From assembly GCA_916613615.1 (NCBI GenBank), contig OU744726.1:19843515-19907514 (forward strand): 64,000 nucleotides of DNA, given 5' to 3'. Origin of the DNA: Steromphala cineraria. Lineage: Eukaryota; Mollusca; Gastropoda; Trochida; Trochidae. The notes beneath the pieces were generated by a model. It saw nothing but the letters and a program-made list of their open reading frames with translations, ran no database searches and had not been told where the DNA came from. A program made the translations under genes and the position numbers. Position 1 is the first letter of the stretch, and every line of letters starts with the position of its first letter. Of the stretch, positions 1 through 12,148 are shown one piece after another.

Positions 1-1
1 A

Positions 2-3000
2 TATTTTGACTATGAACTTCTACAAATGGAGGATGTTGATCGTCTCCTGAATGAAGAGATAGAAGCACTGTGTACACCTTTGAAAGTAAGTAATTTACTT
101 CTTTACATTTACAACAATTTACATACTTGCATATTTACAAGTGTTTGAAACACGAAGATGTACTTGGGTAATATCCTACCATTGGCTCGCTACTTAAGTG
201 AAAATTTGTTCGAACTTAACTTGAAAAATTATTGTCTTTCTTAACCAATATGTGGCCTATGGACCCTTAACCATTGACCTATAGATAGTAATAAGATAGT
301 CAGATATTAAGTATTTACTAGAACTGGACATCATTGTCCGTTTAACAATATAATCTGATCATCACCATGCCTCATGAGTAAATTGTAGTAATCGAAATAA
401 CGGAACAGTTATGTTTTATTCCATAAAAAATTAAGCAGTTTTGTTTTAAAACTAAGCTACAGTGTTAGGTAAAAAACCTATACAAACAACAAGCTGTTTA
501 ACACTATTTGTAATAAGTTGTTTTTGTTTGACAGATTCCTCCCTCTCTTGCCAAAATGCTGCTTTTGAGTCACGACTGGAAGCGGGAATACATTCTAGAC
601 AGGTGAACCTACTTTGTTACCCAATATCTTGGTAGAGTTAATATTTAGAAATAACATTAACATATGCTTCAGGGAATGGGAAAGACATGTTTGACAATGG
701 GTTTTTGGTAATTTGCTGAATTTCTTATGGGCCATTGCCAATTATATCAATAGTAAACTTCAAAATTTCAATGGGCCATTTGTTCATCCAATTTGCAAAA
801 TGGCCCCATGGCCACTGCCTTTCCCAATCCCAAACATATGAGTGTTATTTAAGTTAATACCTTGAAAAACTTGTTTACTTCTAGTGTGTTTGTTGAATTT
901 GGTTGCCTATATAAGACATATTCATTAGTGAAAAGTTTGATTTATGTACATTGTAATCAAAATTGACAAAGATATCAAATATGTTTTCAGACATCAACAA
1001 GATCCAGCGCAGCTTTTAGTGGATTCCAAAATTAGAAGTTCAAAGAAACATGATGTAAGTATCATAGATCAATATCAATATCAACTTTGGACGTCATCAA
1101 TATCATGGAATAAAGAAGTTATGGAGAATAATTTGGTATCTAGATATACAGTTCTGTGCCATAATTTAAAAGACAATGACGTAATTTCCATAGACCTACA
1201 TGTTAATTTGATGTGACAAAAATAATTTTCATGGGCACAATATTCCACAAATCAATATGTTTGTTCATTGTGAATCACCTTGGCTTCAATTTTGCAATTT
1301 CTATTTTAGTTACCATCATTTTTTATGGAATGAACACTTTTTTTTCCAAACTATGCACATGATAAGAACAATTAAGCATTGGCCTCTTTTGGAGATGTAT
1401 TTTGGATAATGAATATATGTAGAAACAACTGCTTGCTTGCATTAGAAGATTGTCATTAAATTAAATCAAATTTATGTTTTCAAATGAAAATCGTTAATGT
1501 TACACTGGCTGAACATGTAAATCTATGGAAATTATTTCACTGTCCGTTAAGTTATGCCACAGCTGTGTATGTTATCTAAAGGCTCTACCAGGGAAACCAA
1601 GAATATTCATCATTCCTAGTTTAAGGTTAAATTACAATTCAGTTAAGGGCACAAAATTCAAGTTCAAAGGAGCATGATATAAGTAGCATAAAATCAATTT
1701 GCAAAATTCATTGTAGTTTGGACTCCATCATGATTATGAAGAAAAAATCTGGTATTATGTATGTTGTCCAAGGGAAAATCCTAGGTCAAGTTTTATGCAC
1801 AATTCAGTTAATAGCACTGGGTAAACTTCTACAGTGACACATTCAATGTTGTTTCAGGAGATGATGACAGGAAGTTCACATACGTGTCGAGTGTGCGTGT
1901 GCACCGCAACACGTGACAAGTTTCATGCGCTGACGTGCGGCCACGCCTTCTGTGAGGATTGTTGGGACATGCACTTCCAGATTCAGATACAGCAGGGCGT
2001 CACTATTGGTATGAATATACATCGTCTTCTCTTGTCTTTCTTTGTACAGTTAGGTCGAAAAAGACGGTCATCCTTGATTAGATGAGAATTACACTCAAGT
2101 GTCTTTTCAAATCTATCAATACAGGTTGATGAAAATAATAATTCATCACATTTATAATTTTTTTTAGTCATAACAGTATGATTCATAACTTGTTAACACT
2201 GTGATGTCAATTATCGTTTCATGAGGTAAGACTGACAATGCATGGTACAAAATCTTGTTTTTTCATATAGGCCAATAGATTGTGATGATTTGACAATCCT
2301 CAAAGACAAGATGATTATCCTTCGTAGAATATTTTTTGTGTGTAAAATTTGTGCTATTCTGAGAGAAGGATCATCATCAAGATTAATTTTGTTTGTGAAT
2401 TAATTTGTTCCTGTAAAAAACCCAATTCTGAATGGTAAAGTACTTTTTGGTTTGAAACTGAAGTTTCAATGAACTTTCCTTGTGTGCAGGTATAGAGTGT
2501 ATGGGCAAGAGCTGCCCTGTTCTGGTGCCGGAAGACTTCCTGTGCAGTATTCTCAGCGACCCCAAACTCAGGGACAAATACTCCATGCTCTCCTTCAATG
2601 ATCTCGTCAAGGTAGGCTCAATTATTTTGATATTATAAACTAACTTGGCCAAATGGCTGAAAAATAAGTAACTCCATAGGGAGTGGGTATTTTGAAGACA
2701 GGCATCAAATGATTGAAAGTAGCACAAAGCACTTTGGAGCAGCATGGCTGAATATTTGTGAAAGTAAGTAAATGTCATATTTGATTGACCTTGTATGGTT
2801 AAACTGATCCATTTGACATAATATTTTCCAAAGTAGCTTGAATTACTCTTTAGGTTTCTCTGAAATAGATAAACTTTTCATTTATGACTGCTACAAGATT
2901 TATTTGTACAATTCTTGCTTTATTTTAAGGCCTTTTTTTATATCTAACTAAAATATCTTATTTTCCAACAGAACCACCCGCAATTAAGGTTCTGCCCAGG

Positions 3001-6000
3001 TGCTAACTGTTCTGTCATTGTCCGGGCCAAGGAGCCGCAGCCCAAGAAGGTCGAGTGCTCTCAGTGTAACTCTAACTTCTGGTGAGTGAGTCATTAGATT
3101 GGTCAACATTTATCAGAGTAATAAGACTGTCCACCAACATTTCTCCATTGCACAAGAAGTTTTTTAATTGATGATAATATATTGAAAATCATTGGTGCTT
3201 TTATAAAAGTCCCATTAAAATTTTAAAATTCTAGGAATCTGTGTCAAGTTTGAAGTTATTGAACATGCTTTTAAGTCAATACATTGATAATGACATTTAT
3301 TTCTTTTCATTCTGTAAGTAATTTGATCAATATTGTCTTCTATTCTAGTTTCCGTTGTGGTAACGAGTACCACGCTCCGACAGCCTGTGAGACGATTAAG
3401 CGTTGGCTCACCAAGTGTGCAGATGACTCTGAAACTGCCAACTACATCAGTGCGCACACAAAAGATGTAAGTCAATTAACTTGGTGACATTCCATTTTGT
3501 GTAATATGTCTTAAAGATATCTAAAAAAAATTGCCAATACTTAATCATTCACTTTGTTATCATCTGAAATTGTCTGGCTCAAATAAGTAGCTAGAATGTT
3601 AAATATCTATATCTTAAGAAAAGTTTACTTAGAAAACAAATAACTAAGAGAACGTAAACATTAAAAAAACACAGGAAAAACACAGTATACAGACAGGAGT
3701 GAGCAAATCTATTGCTATTAGTTTCAGAAATAATCTATTATTTTGCAGGACTTACCGCTTTGAATATGAATATATCAATATCTGAAATATTGAAATATTA
3801 ACAGAAAATAATTTCCTTTTCAGTGCCCCAAGTGCCATGTATGTATCGAGAAAAATGGTGGATGTAACCATATGGTAAGATTGAGAATTTATCTAGACTA
3901 TAGTCTCTTTTTTTTTTAAGATTTACATCTGAGGATAGGGATATTAAAAATACCCTGTTTTTGAAGAAAAAAAGAGATTTTATAACATGTTTTTCCATAT
4001 TATAATTATCTTAAAATTAAAGTGCTATTCCTAAGTGTTTATGAAAACCTACTGCAAGTACTTTATGTCTAAATGAAATTGTTGTTTACTTTCATTTTCA
4101 GCAATGTTCAAAATGCAAGTATGACTTCTGCTGGATGTGTCTTGGAGGTAAATATGATTTGTTTGAAAGATGTTATTGACCATTCTTTGCATCCGGATTG
4201 TGAATTCTATATTATGTCATGCATATTGGAACTAAATATTAACTGGTGGAGATTTTTTAATAGTTACCACTTTGTGACAATAATATGGACTGTCATTTTA
4301 AGAAGCTGTTAAATGGGGGTAACAGCATGCATATCAGTGCTGGGCCAATCAAAGTTAGAAAATACTAAGAGAACAATGAAGTTTTCTGTACCACACTATG
4401 ATGCTATACGGAAATTAGTTACGATTCCCATCTTTAACAGTGAAGTTCAAGGTTGATGAGTATTGACCCCTATTTGACAAGTATACCCGTGTGTTGTAGA
4501 CTGGAAGACCCACGGCAGTGAGTACTACGAGTGCAGCAGATACAAGGAGAACCCCAACATCGCCAACGAGTCCGTGCTGGTCCAGGCTCGGGAGGCTCTC
4601 AAGAAGTATCTCTTCTACTATGAGAGGGTAGGTACTGGAGGAGCTTTAATCTCTAAAAAGAGTTTTTTCTTGACATTTTATTTGGCTTTGATATTTAAAT
4701 TTTGCTGTATGTGCACGTGTCAAAATACGTTAAATGATTATATGAATTTTTAAAACCTTGCATATTCATCAAACAATGCCAACTATATGACACAAATACA
4801 ATGAATGATTTTCTATTAAATTCTTCACTAAAGCCATATCCTTATACAAACTGGTTTTAAATGGTTAAATATTACCAACTTCAATCTCATCAAAAATAAT
4901 GAATTCACTTAAGTATTGAACTATTCAACAGTAAATACTTATCCTTGAGAGAATCTGCCTGTTAAGCAAAATATGGAAGAAATATCCCCAAAACATCTTC
5001 CTGCAATTTCCAACCCTATTGCTCCTTACTGAGAAGTGACTGACCTTGTTGTACTCTTCCACAGTGGGAGAACCATGCGAAGAGTTTGAAGCTGGAGGAG
5101 CAGACGCTGATGAAGATCCGGAGTAGGATCCAGGAGAAGGTGATGACTAACGAGGGCACTTGGATCGACTGGCAGTACCTGCAGGACGCAGCCACTCTCC
5201 TCAAGAAGGTAATTAAACAATCAATCATTATTGTCTTGTCTGGTCATGAACATGAAGTACCAGAAGCAAAAGGAAGCATTAGTTGCTATCATTCTCTAAC
5301 TCCTCAATCATTTATGCGTATCCCTATACAATCATTTTGAATATTTGTAAGTGTCATTTTCAGACTTCTCAAATGTTTGTTTATTTCTGTACGATCATTT
5401 TCACCATTCATATTATCATTCTCTGATTCCTCAAGCATATGTGTATTTCTATACAATCATTATCTCTCGTTTTATCATGTTCTATCTCCTCAAACATTTA
5501 TGTGTATTCATATACAATAATTTTCTTCATTTGTAACTGTCATTCTCAAACATTTATGTGTATTCTTCTATCATTTTCATCATTCACAAACATTAATGAG
5601 GATTCTTATAGGTACCATCATTTTCATCATTCCATTTATAATTCTCTAACTTCTCCAACCCCCTGTGTATTACAGTGCCGGTACACCCTGCAGTACACGT
5701 ACCCGTTTGCGTACTACATGGAGAAGGGTGCGAGGAAGCAGCTGTTTGAGTACCAGCAGGCACAGCTGGAGGCCGAGGTGGAGAACCTCTCCTGGAAGGT
5801 GGAGCGGGCAGAGATCACGGACAGGGGGGTCAGTAGTCCTACTTCTACATTTTATAGTGTAGTTACTTTAACATTTCTCCATCAGCCCTGCAATAAGGAA
5901 ATCCTATGAAAATTTGCTGAGATCATAGACAGTAGGTTGAGTTCATATCTCTTTTTTTCTCGACCCTTATTTGCAGTTACAACTTGTGTTGCAGATGTTC

Positions 6001-6396
6001 TTTAAAGTGGGGATGGGGGATGGTTGTTGTTAAAATAATTTGCCTGATTATGTTGAATGAGTGTGAATGAGAGCAAAGGATAATATCTTTGTCAGATTTT
6101 GTTTAAGTAACATGATAAACTGACAAAATATATCAAGTCTTAATTGAAAGAAATAATTAAACAGAAATCTTTGTTTTTTAAAGAGATGTATTATGGTCGT
6201 ATGAGTAGCAAAATATTTGCACAAAAAGCCTTGAATTTGAATCTTGAAATTCTATACAAAGAGTTATTCTGTTGAGCGTTTTAATTGTACATCATTGAGT
6301 GTCTTTTTTTTACACCAGGACCTTGAGAATCAAATGGATATTGCAGAGAAGAGGAGGTTGACCCTTCTAAAGGACTTCCTGTCCGTATCGAAGTGA
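2..6396 (+). CDS. ARIH2: ARIH2 (TRIAD1-type) RBR E3 ubiquitin ligase, 5' partial
   Basis: Thirteen exons join in frame with GT/AG borders: 2-85, 535-602, 991-1054, 1858-2008, 2490-2611, 2972-3081, 3349-3466, 3824-3874, 4102-4147, 4500-4627, 5065-5208, 5676-5828, 6319-6396 (TGA). They give 438 aa. Human ARIH2 has 493, so about 55 N-terminal residues lie left of the window. RING1 (CRVCV...[10 protein letters not shown]) is in exon 4, the IBR in exons 6-7, and RING2 in exons 8-9. RING2 has the motif NGGCNHMQC; by homology with HHARI its Cys (codon 3863-3865) is the catalytic ubiquitin-thioester residue. The C-terminal Ariadne domain runs from [18 protein letters not shown] to the stop. Stretches such as [20 protein letters not shown] match ARIH2 rather than ARIH1. 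Family role: ubiquitin transfer from E2 via a cysteine intermediate, activated by neddylated cullin-5 complexes. No breaks seen. Confidence 0.96.
5255..5660. repeat. Degenerate ~60-bp tandem repeat in ARIH2 intron 11
   Basis: The phrase 'cattctctaactcctcaa' followed by 'catttatgtgtattc' and 'tacaatcattttcatcattc' recurs about six times with many changes. The open frames here come from the repeat, not from exons. Confidence 0.6.
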
Positions 6397-7054
6397 TCTC
6401 TGCCATCATCTCGACTTGTACAGATCATAATCATCCGCACCGTCAGAAGAAACAGATATAGAGAGTCTTTATACTTCCATGCATGAATACAGGCTGTAGC
6501 TGGTCAATTTAAGAGATAAACATAAAAAAGTTACAGGATAGAAGAAACGCTGGTGAAGAATGTTTGTATGATTCAGTGTATGAGAAGATTACTAAAGCAT
6601 AGGGGTATTTGGTCAATTTGAGAGAAAAAAAACCCTAAGAATATTACCGAAGTAGGAAAAAGATCCACTGTTCAAGAAAATACTTACATGCTAAAATATT
6701 TTCAAAATGTGAAAAAAAGTAGCTACAAAAAAAACAAATAATATCAGGACAACCCCTGTTTTGTTTACTGATAAAAAAGTGTCATCATTCGACATTCTGC
6801 AACAGACAGTGTTGCTAATTTTGTGAAAAGACAACTATTTCACTGACAATTTGTTTTTTGTTAAAGTATTTGTGGACATGGAAATTTGAGTCTTTTGCAA
6901 TGTTTAAACCTATTATAGAGTCTATCATAATCGATGCATTATTAAAATTACTAGATTCTGTTATTATCTGACATAATTCCACTTACTCAACTGGCAGCAA
7001 GCACTTGGCACAACTTGTAATAGTTATAGAACTTTAATTTAGTTGCCAAATAAA
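6397..7054 (+). promoter_or_regulatory. ARIH2 3' UTR with poly(A) signal
   Basis: AT-rich non-coding sequence follows the ARIH2 stop. The first clean AATAAA after it is at 7049-7054, giving a 3' UTR near 0.66 kb. A distal site cannot be excluded. Confidence 0.55.
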
Positions 7055-7342
7055 GGATTGTCCTAGTTGAGAGATTGACTTATTACAGCATTGTGGAGAT
7101 CAAGTGAATTGTATCCATTTCTTAGGAGGTGTTTATAGATTGAAAGTTAAGCAATCCCCGACAAATAGAAAAGAGCATTACATTGCAAAACTCATGATTT
7201 ACCTCCCTTGTTAAGTTGTTTTTAGAGTTACCTTCCCTTGCAGGTATTGTTTCACCATTTGCAATCTAGATAAAAGTCTCTGTAAGTCTCTTAAACACAA
7301 GGCTTTGGGATTATACTTCTTGAAAGGTTAGAGGTTATGTTT

Positions 7343-9044
7343 TTATCCCCCGCCGCGCGTTTAGCGCGAAGCGGGGGATATGGTATTCAGCTCCGTACGT
7401 CCGTCCGTCCCGCTTCTTGTTAGCGCGATATCTAATGAACCGCTCAACCTAGAATCTTCAAACTTGGTACCAGTCTTCATCTGGGGAATACGCAGACCTG
7501 AAAAGCTTTTGGTGACCTTGACCTCATTTTCAAGGTCACAGCAAGACTTTGACCAGTTTTGAAAATGTTGTTAGCGCGATATCTAATGAACCGCTCAACC
7601 TAGAATCTTCAAACTTGGTACCACTCTTCATCTGGGGAATACGCAGACCTGAAAAGCTTTTGGTGACCTTGACCTCATTTTCAAGGTCACAGCGAGACTT
7701 TGACCAGTTTTGAAAATGTTGTTAGCGCGATATCTAATGAACTGCTCAACCTAGAATCTTCAAACTTGGTACCAGTCTTCATCTGGGAAATACGCAGACC
7801 TGAAAAGCTTTTATTGACCTTGACCTCATTTTCAAGGTCACAGCGAGACTTTGACCAGTTTTGAAAATGTTGTTAGCGTGATATCTAATGAACCGCTCAA
7901 CCTAGAATCTTCAAACTTGGTACCAGTCTTCATCTGGGGAATACGCAGACCTGAAAAGCTTTTGGTGACCTTGACCTCATTTTCAAGGTCACAGCAAGAC
8001 TTTGACCAGTTTTGAAAATGTTGTTAGCGCGATATCTAATGAACCGCTCAACCTAGAATCTTCAAACTTGGTACCACTCTTCATCTGGGGAATACGCAGA
8101 CCTGAAAAGCTTTTGGTGACCTTGACCTCATTTTCAAGGTCACAGCGAGACTTTGACCAGTTTTGAAAATGTTGTTAGCGCGATATCTAATGAACTGCTC
8201 AACCTAGAATCTTCAAACTTGGTACCAGTCTTCATCTGGGAAATACGCAGACCTGAAAAGCTTTTATTGACCTTGACCTCATTTTCAAGGTCACAGCGAG
8301 ACTTTGACCAGTTTTGAAAATGTTGTTAGCGTGATATCTAATGAATCGCTCAACCTAGAATCTTCAAACTTGGTACCAGTCTTCATCTGGGAAATACGCA
8401 GACCTGAAAAGCTTTTATTGACCTTGACCTCATTTTCAAGGTCACAGCGAGACTTTGACCAGTTTTGAAAATGTTGTTAGCGTGATATCTAATGAATCGC
8501 TCAACCTAGAATCTTCAAACTTGGTACCAGTCTTCATCTGGGGAATACGCAGACCTGAAAAGTTTTTTGGTGACCTTGACCTCATTTTCAAGGTCACAGC
8601 GAGACTTTGACCAGTTTTGAAAATGTTGTTAGCGTGATATCTAATGAATCGCTCAACCTAGAATCTTCAAACTTGGTACCAGTCTTCATCTGGGGAATAC
8701 GCAGACCTGAAAAGTTTTTGGTGACCTTGACCTCATTTTCAAGGTCACAGCGAGACTTTGACCAGTTTTGAAAATGTTGTTAGCGTGATATCTAATGAAC
8801 CGCTCAACCTAGAATCTTCAAACTTGGTACCAGTCTTCATCTGGGAAATACGCAGACCTGAAAAGCTTTTGGTGACCTTGACCTCATTTTCAAGGTCACA
8901 GCGAGACTTTGACCAGTTTTGAAAATGTTGTTAGGGCCATATCTCATGAACCCATTAACTTGAGTCTTCACGGGGGACATAGTATTCATCTCTGTACGTC
9001 CGTCCCGCTTCTTGTTGTTAACATCAATTTGCGGCGGGGGATAT
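7343..9044 (+). repeat. Dispersed 'gcgggggat / CCGT' repeat element
   Basis: The element opens with a short hairpin (tatcccccgccgcgcg...cgcgaagcgggggata), then gtacgtccgtccgtcccgctt. Ten tandem units follow. It closes with a decayed copy of the opening module (gggggacatagtattcat...cgtccgtcccgcttcttg) and gcggcgggggatattg. A related element lies in reverse orientation at 37480-38422. There is no coding capacity; the 60-residue open frame at 7380 is incidental. Family assignment is inference: such elements are frequent in bivalve genomes. Confidence 0.7.
7421..8931 (+). repeat. 151-bp tandem repeat, ten units
   Basis: The phrase 'tagcg(c/t)gatatctaatga' starts units at 7421, 7572, 7723, 7874, 8025, 8176, 8327, 8478, 8630 and 8781; the next boundary is 8932. 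The period is 151 bp, with one 152-bp unit. Each unit contains TGACCTTGACCTC, TTTTCAAGGTCACAGC and GACTTTGACC. Units 1-3 and 4-6 share the same ordered set of variants, so a 453-bp trimer was duplicated. Confidence 0.92.
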
Positions 9045-12000
9045 TGTCACCTTTGTGACAAATACTTGTTCTTGTTATGTTTGAAGATTGAAATATGCAC
9101 AACATTTCTCCAGTGCCTGATATTATCCCTTAATGTTTATATATTCTTCAACAAGTGCATATCCACCAAGTTTCCATTAAGCAACCTAGGCCAAGTTTGC
9201 CTCTTTGGGTCATTTATCATAATTGTTAAGAAATGGCTAAGCACAGCGTCAGTTGAACACTTTATCAATCACAATCTAACCACATTCACATAAACAGCCA
9301 TGATTTTTCAGGCATTTGGGTTATTTGTCTTATCATTTGCAACAATTTCTGAATTGCTGTAAATCTGCAATCCTTCACTGGTAATATAAACTCAGCCTAA
9401 CTTATGTTGTCAACTTTGAACAATAAACTATTATATGGTCAAGTGTCACTTTTAAATGGCTGCAATATTCTCAGCTGTGCTGGAAAACAACTAATTTCCT
9501 GTTATGGTAGTGCTGCTGCATTGAAATTAGTTTCAGGCCAAATAAGAGTTTATACATGTAAGGTATGACATTTTTACCTGTATCTAAAAAAGAGGTGTAT
9601 GTAAGGTAAGGAATATTTTTACCTATATCTACAAGAAGCAGAGTCATGTAATGTTTGTTTGTGGAAGTTCAGGTATTGTATAGGTGTCTGTATGTTGACT
9701 GAGTGTAAACATATGTATACAGGTGTATAATATACAGGCATGGTCTGCATGGGTGGCTGAGTTGGGTACACATGGTATCATTACAGCTATCCATTTTCAG
9801 GGCCTAGCTTTAACCCAGATCAGCCCTGAATATGCATTCTCTCCAAATAGTTTGGAAAAATGATTTATGAATTGTCTATAAAGAGAGAATGAAGTCACTT
9901 TCAGGGTGAATATAACCTATTTGGATCTTTGTGCTAAGTGATGATCTGTTTCCTTAAATGTAAAAGATGACCATGTATTACATTGAAATTTGTCTGAAAT
10001 TTATAATTCCAACTGATAGTTAAATGTTTGAATTAAGATATTCAGTGAGATACCTTATAAAGTTAAGATAGCATTCTAATTATTGTTGATGTGTATAATC
10101 TTTGATAGTATGTGTTTAAATGTATCGTCATTCCAAACATAACAGCTTTTAAGTTAAGCATTTATTAATTAAAAAAATGTATTTAGAATTATTTATGATA
10201 CTTGAATAATCTTTCTTTAGTGGCCGGAAGGAATTTTTACAAAGCAGATATTTGAACTAATGTCACTTGTTTTCACTTGCAAATACATCTATCTCAAATA
10301 GAATAAATTTTCAAAAAAATGAATGTTATTCATTTAAGCTTTCACTTAGTTTTCTCCCTAATTTAATGATTTTCTCTAAGAAACAATTTTATTGAGTCAC
10401 AATTACTTCGCATCACAATGACATTGACTGATCATGACAATGATGGTAAAATACTGGAAAGTAGCATCGAAATATTAATAGAAGATTATGAAAATGTCAA
10501 CAACAACAAGGTTAAAATTATTAGATACAATGTTCATGGCATATACTGAAAGTATCATGTTGAAACTGGTTCAAGATTTCATCTTCAATAGAGCTTTAGT
10601 ACTATCCATTTAGTGATTGATTCATAAGTTGTTAGACAATCAAGTGAAAATAAGATCACATTTTCACTCTTCCCATCCAAAGATAATAACATTTCAAATC
10701 TATGTTTTCAGACATGACTTTTCTTGATTTCGCAACCAATCAAAATTTGATTGAACAGCTTGCTTGAACATGAATTTCAGGCAGAAAAATCTAAGCAAAG
10801 CATCTCATATAGACTTATAAAGGATTGCACTTCAAAAACATTTTTAAGGGGTTTCAAGGAGCAAGTATGTGGAAATTTTAGTTGTAGAATTTTGGAATTG
10901 AATGATCTGACTAATCTAATGATGGAAAGAGACTTTGTGATCTGTTTTTTCACTAGATTGGATGATATTAGATAGTTTTGAATTCTGTATATATTTGAAT
11001 TTGTATTGTTTAAGATTCCAGTTTGTTTCATAATTATCAGTCATGTATATAACTACAGCATATGTACATTGTTTTAATGTATTTATACTATTGTGTCAAA
11101 TGCAGATTTAAAAAATCTGGTTTAATATGAATTCTGTTGATTTAAAACTGTGAAAATTTTGATTGTGTTTTGTTGTTTCTTGAGTACTGTCAATTTCTTC
11201 AGGTATATTTTGATGAATCATCGATAGTTTGCTGTTTCCAGCTGGAGCTTATACAATTCAATTCAATTCAATTCTTTTTTCTCATTAAACCACCTTGATG
11301 GTACAAGAGCATATTCACTAAATATAATACATATTAATAAATACATATATAATTCAAGATGGAAGCTAAAAAGTTTAAAATTTACTTATTTTTTCTCACA
11401 AGAGATGAAAGATGTTTGATGAATTTTGATAAAATTAACTCTTGAGATATGTTTGTAGACTTGATTTTTAAGGACAGCCACTGACATCTAACAATGACTA
11501 TTGCTTATGTCATCAGAGGAAAGCGTCTGCATTTGAATACAAAGTTGAGATCTTCCAGTGATTGTTAGCTTCTCAGGGCCAGTCAGAACAGGGCACAGAT
11601 GTTTCAGCTGAAATAGATGTCAGATGACGTCGTTGGAAGTTTGTTTTGGGGTGTGGTGAGACAGGAATTGTGTACAACTTCAGAGAAAGTAATGGCAAAG
11701 TATTAAAAGGAACGTGTAAAACAAAAATAATGAAACATTCAAAACAAACAATTATATGAATGTAACACCTGCTGCTAGAGGCTGAAATATTGCCCAAACG
11801 GTGGAAAACTCAAACTCGCTCACTTAATATGATAAACCTATAAGAAAAAAGAAAAAACCCACTGAATATGTGTTGTCACTTCATACTATCATTCAACAAA
11901 TATTGAACCACGAGGGTGCATTCAGGAGTAATTCATCCCATATCAATCGAGCATCTTATTTCCTTACACTGCTTACTCACAAACTATTCAAGTGACAGAA

Positions 12001-12148
12001 TGTCCACTGAACATTCAATTGCTTTATTTATAGCCAGACCACGATTCAAATTTCTTCTTCCTTAATCGCAGATGCAATTGTTACAAACAGTAAATCAAAT
12101 AAGGATGTGATTTAACGCTGTAGTGATAGCTGTACATCGTGAAGGACT
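9045..12148. other. Intergenic, ARIH2 to N-WASP
   Basis: AT-rich sequence with stops in all frames and no exon I can support. A pentanucleotide microsatellite lies at 11254-11274. No clear promoter motif was found for the N-WASP gene that starts at 12149. Confidence 0.6.
11254..11274 (-). repeat. (AATTC)n microsatellite, possible LINE tail
   Basis: About four copies of a pentamer. On the minus strand it reads AATGAGAAAAAAGAATTGAA and on, the form of a microsatellite-type 3' end of some non-LTR retrotransposons. The tail reading is inference. Confidence 0.45.

Noticed and set aside
10751..11031. Overlapping plus and minus open frames between ARIH2 and N-WASP
   Set aside because: AT-rich, no motif, no splice partners, opposite strands mirror each other.
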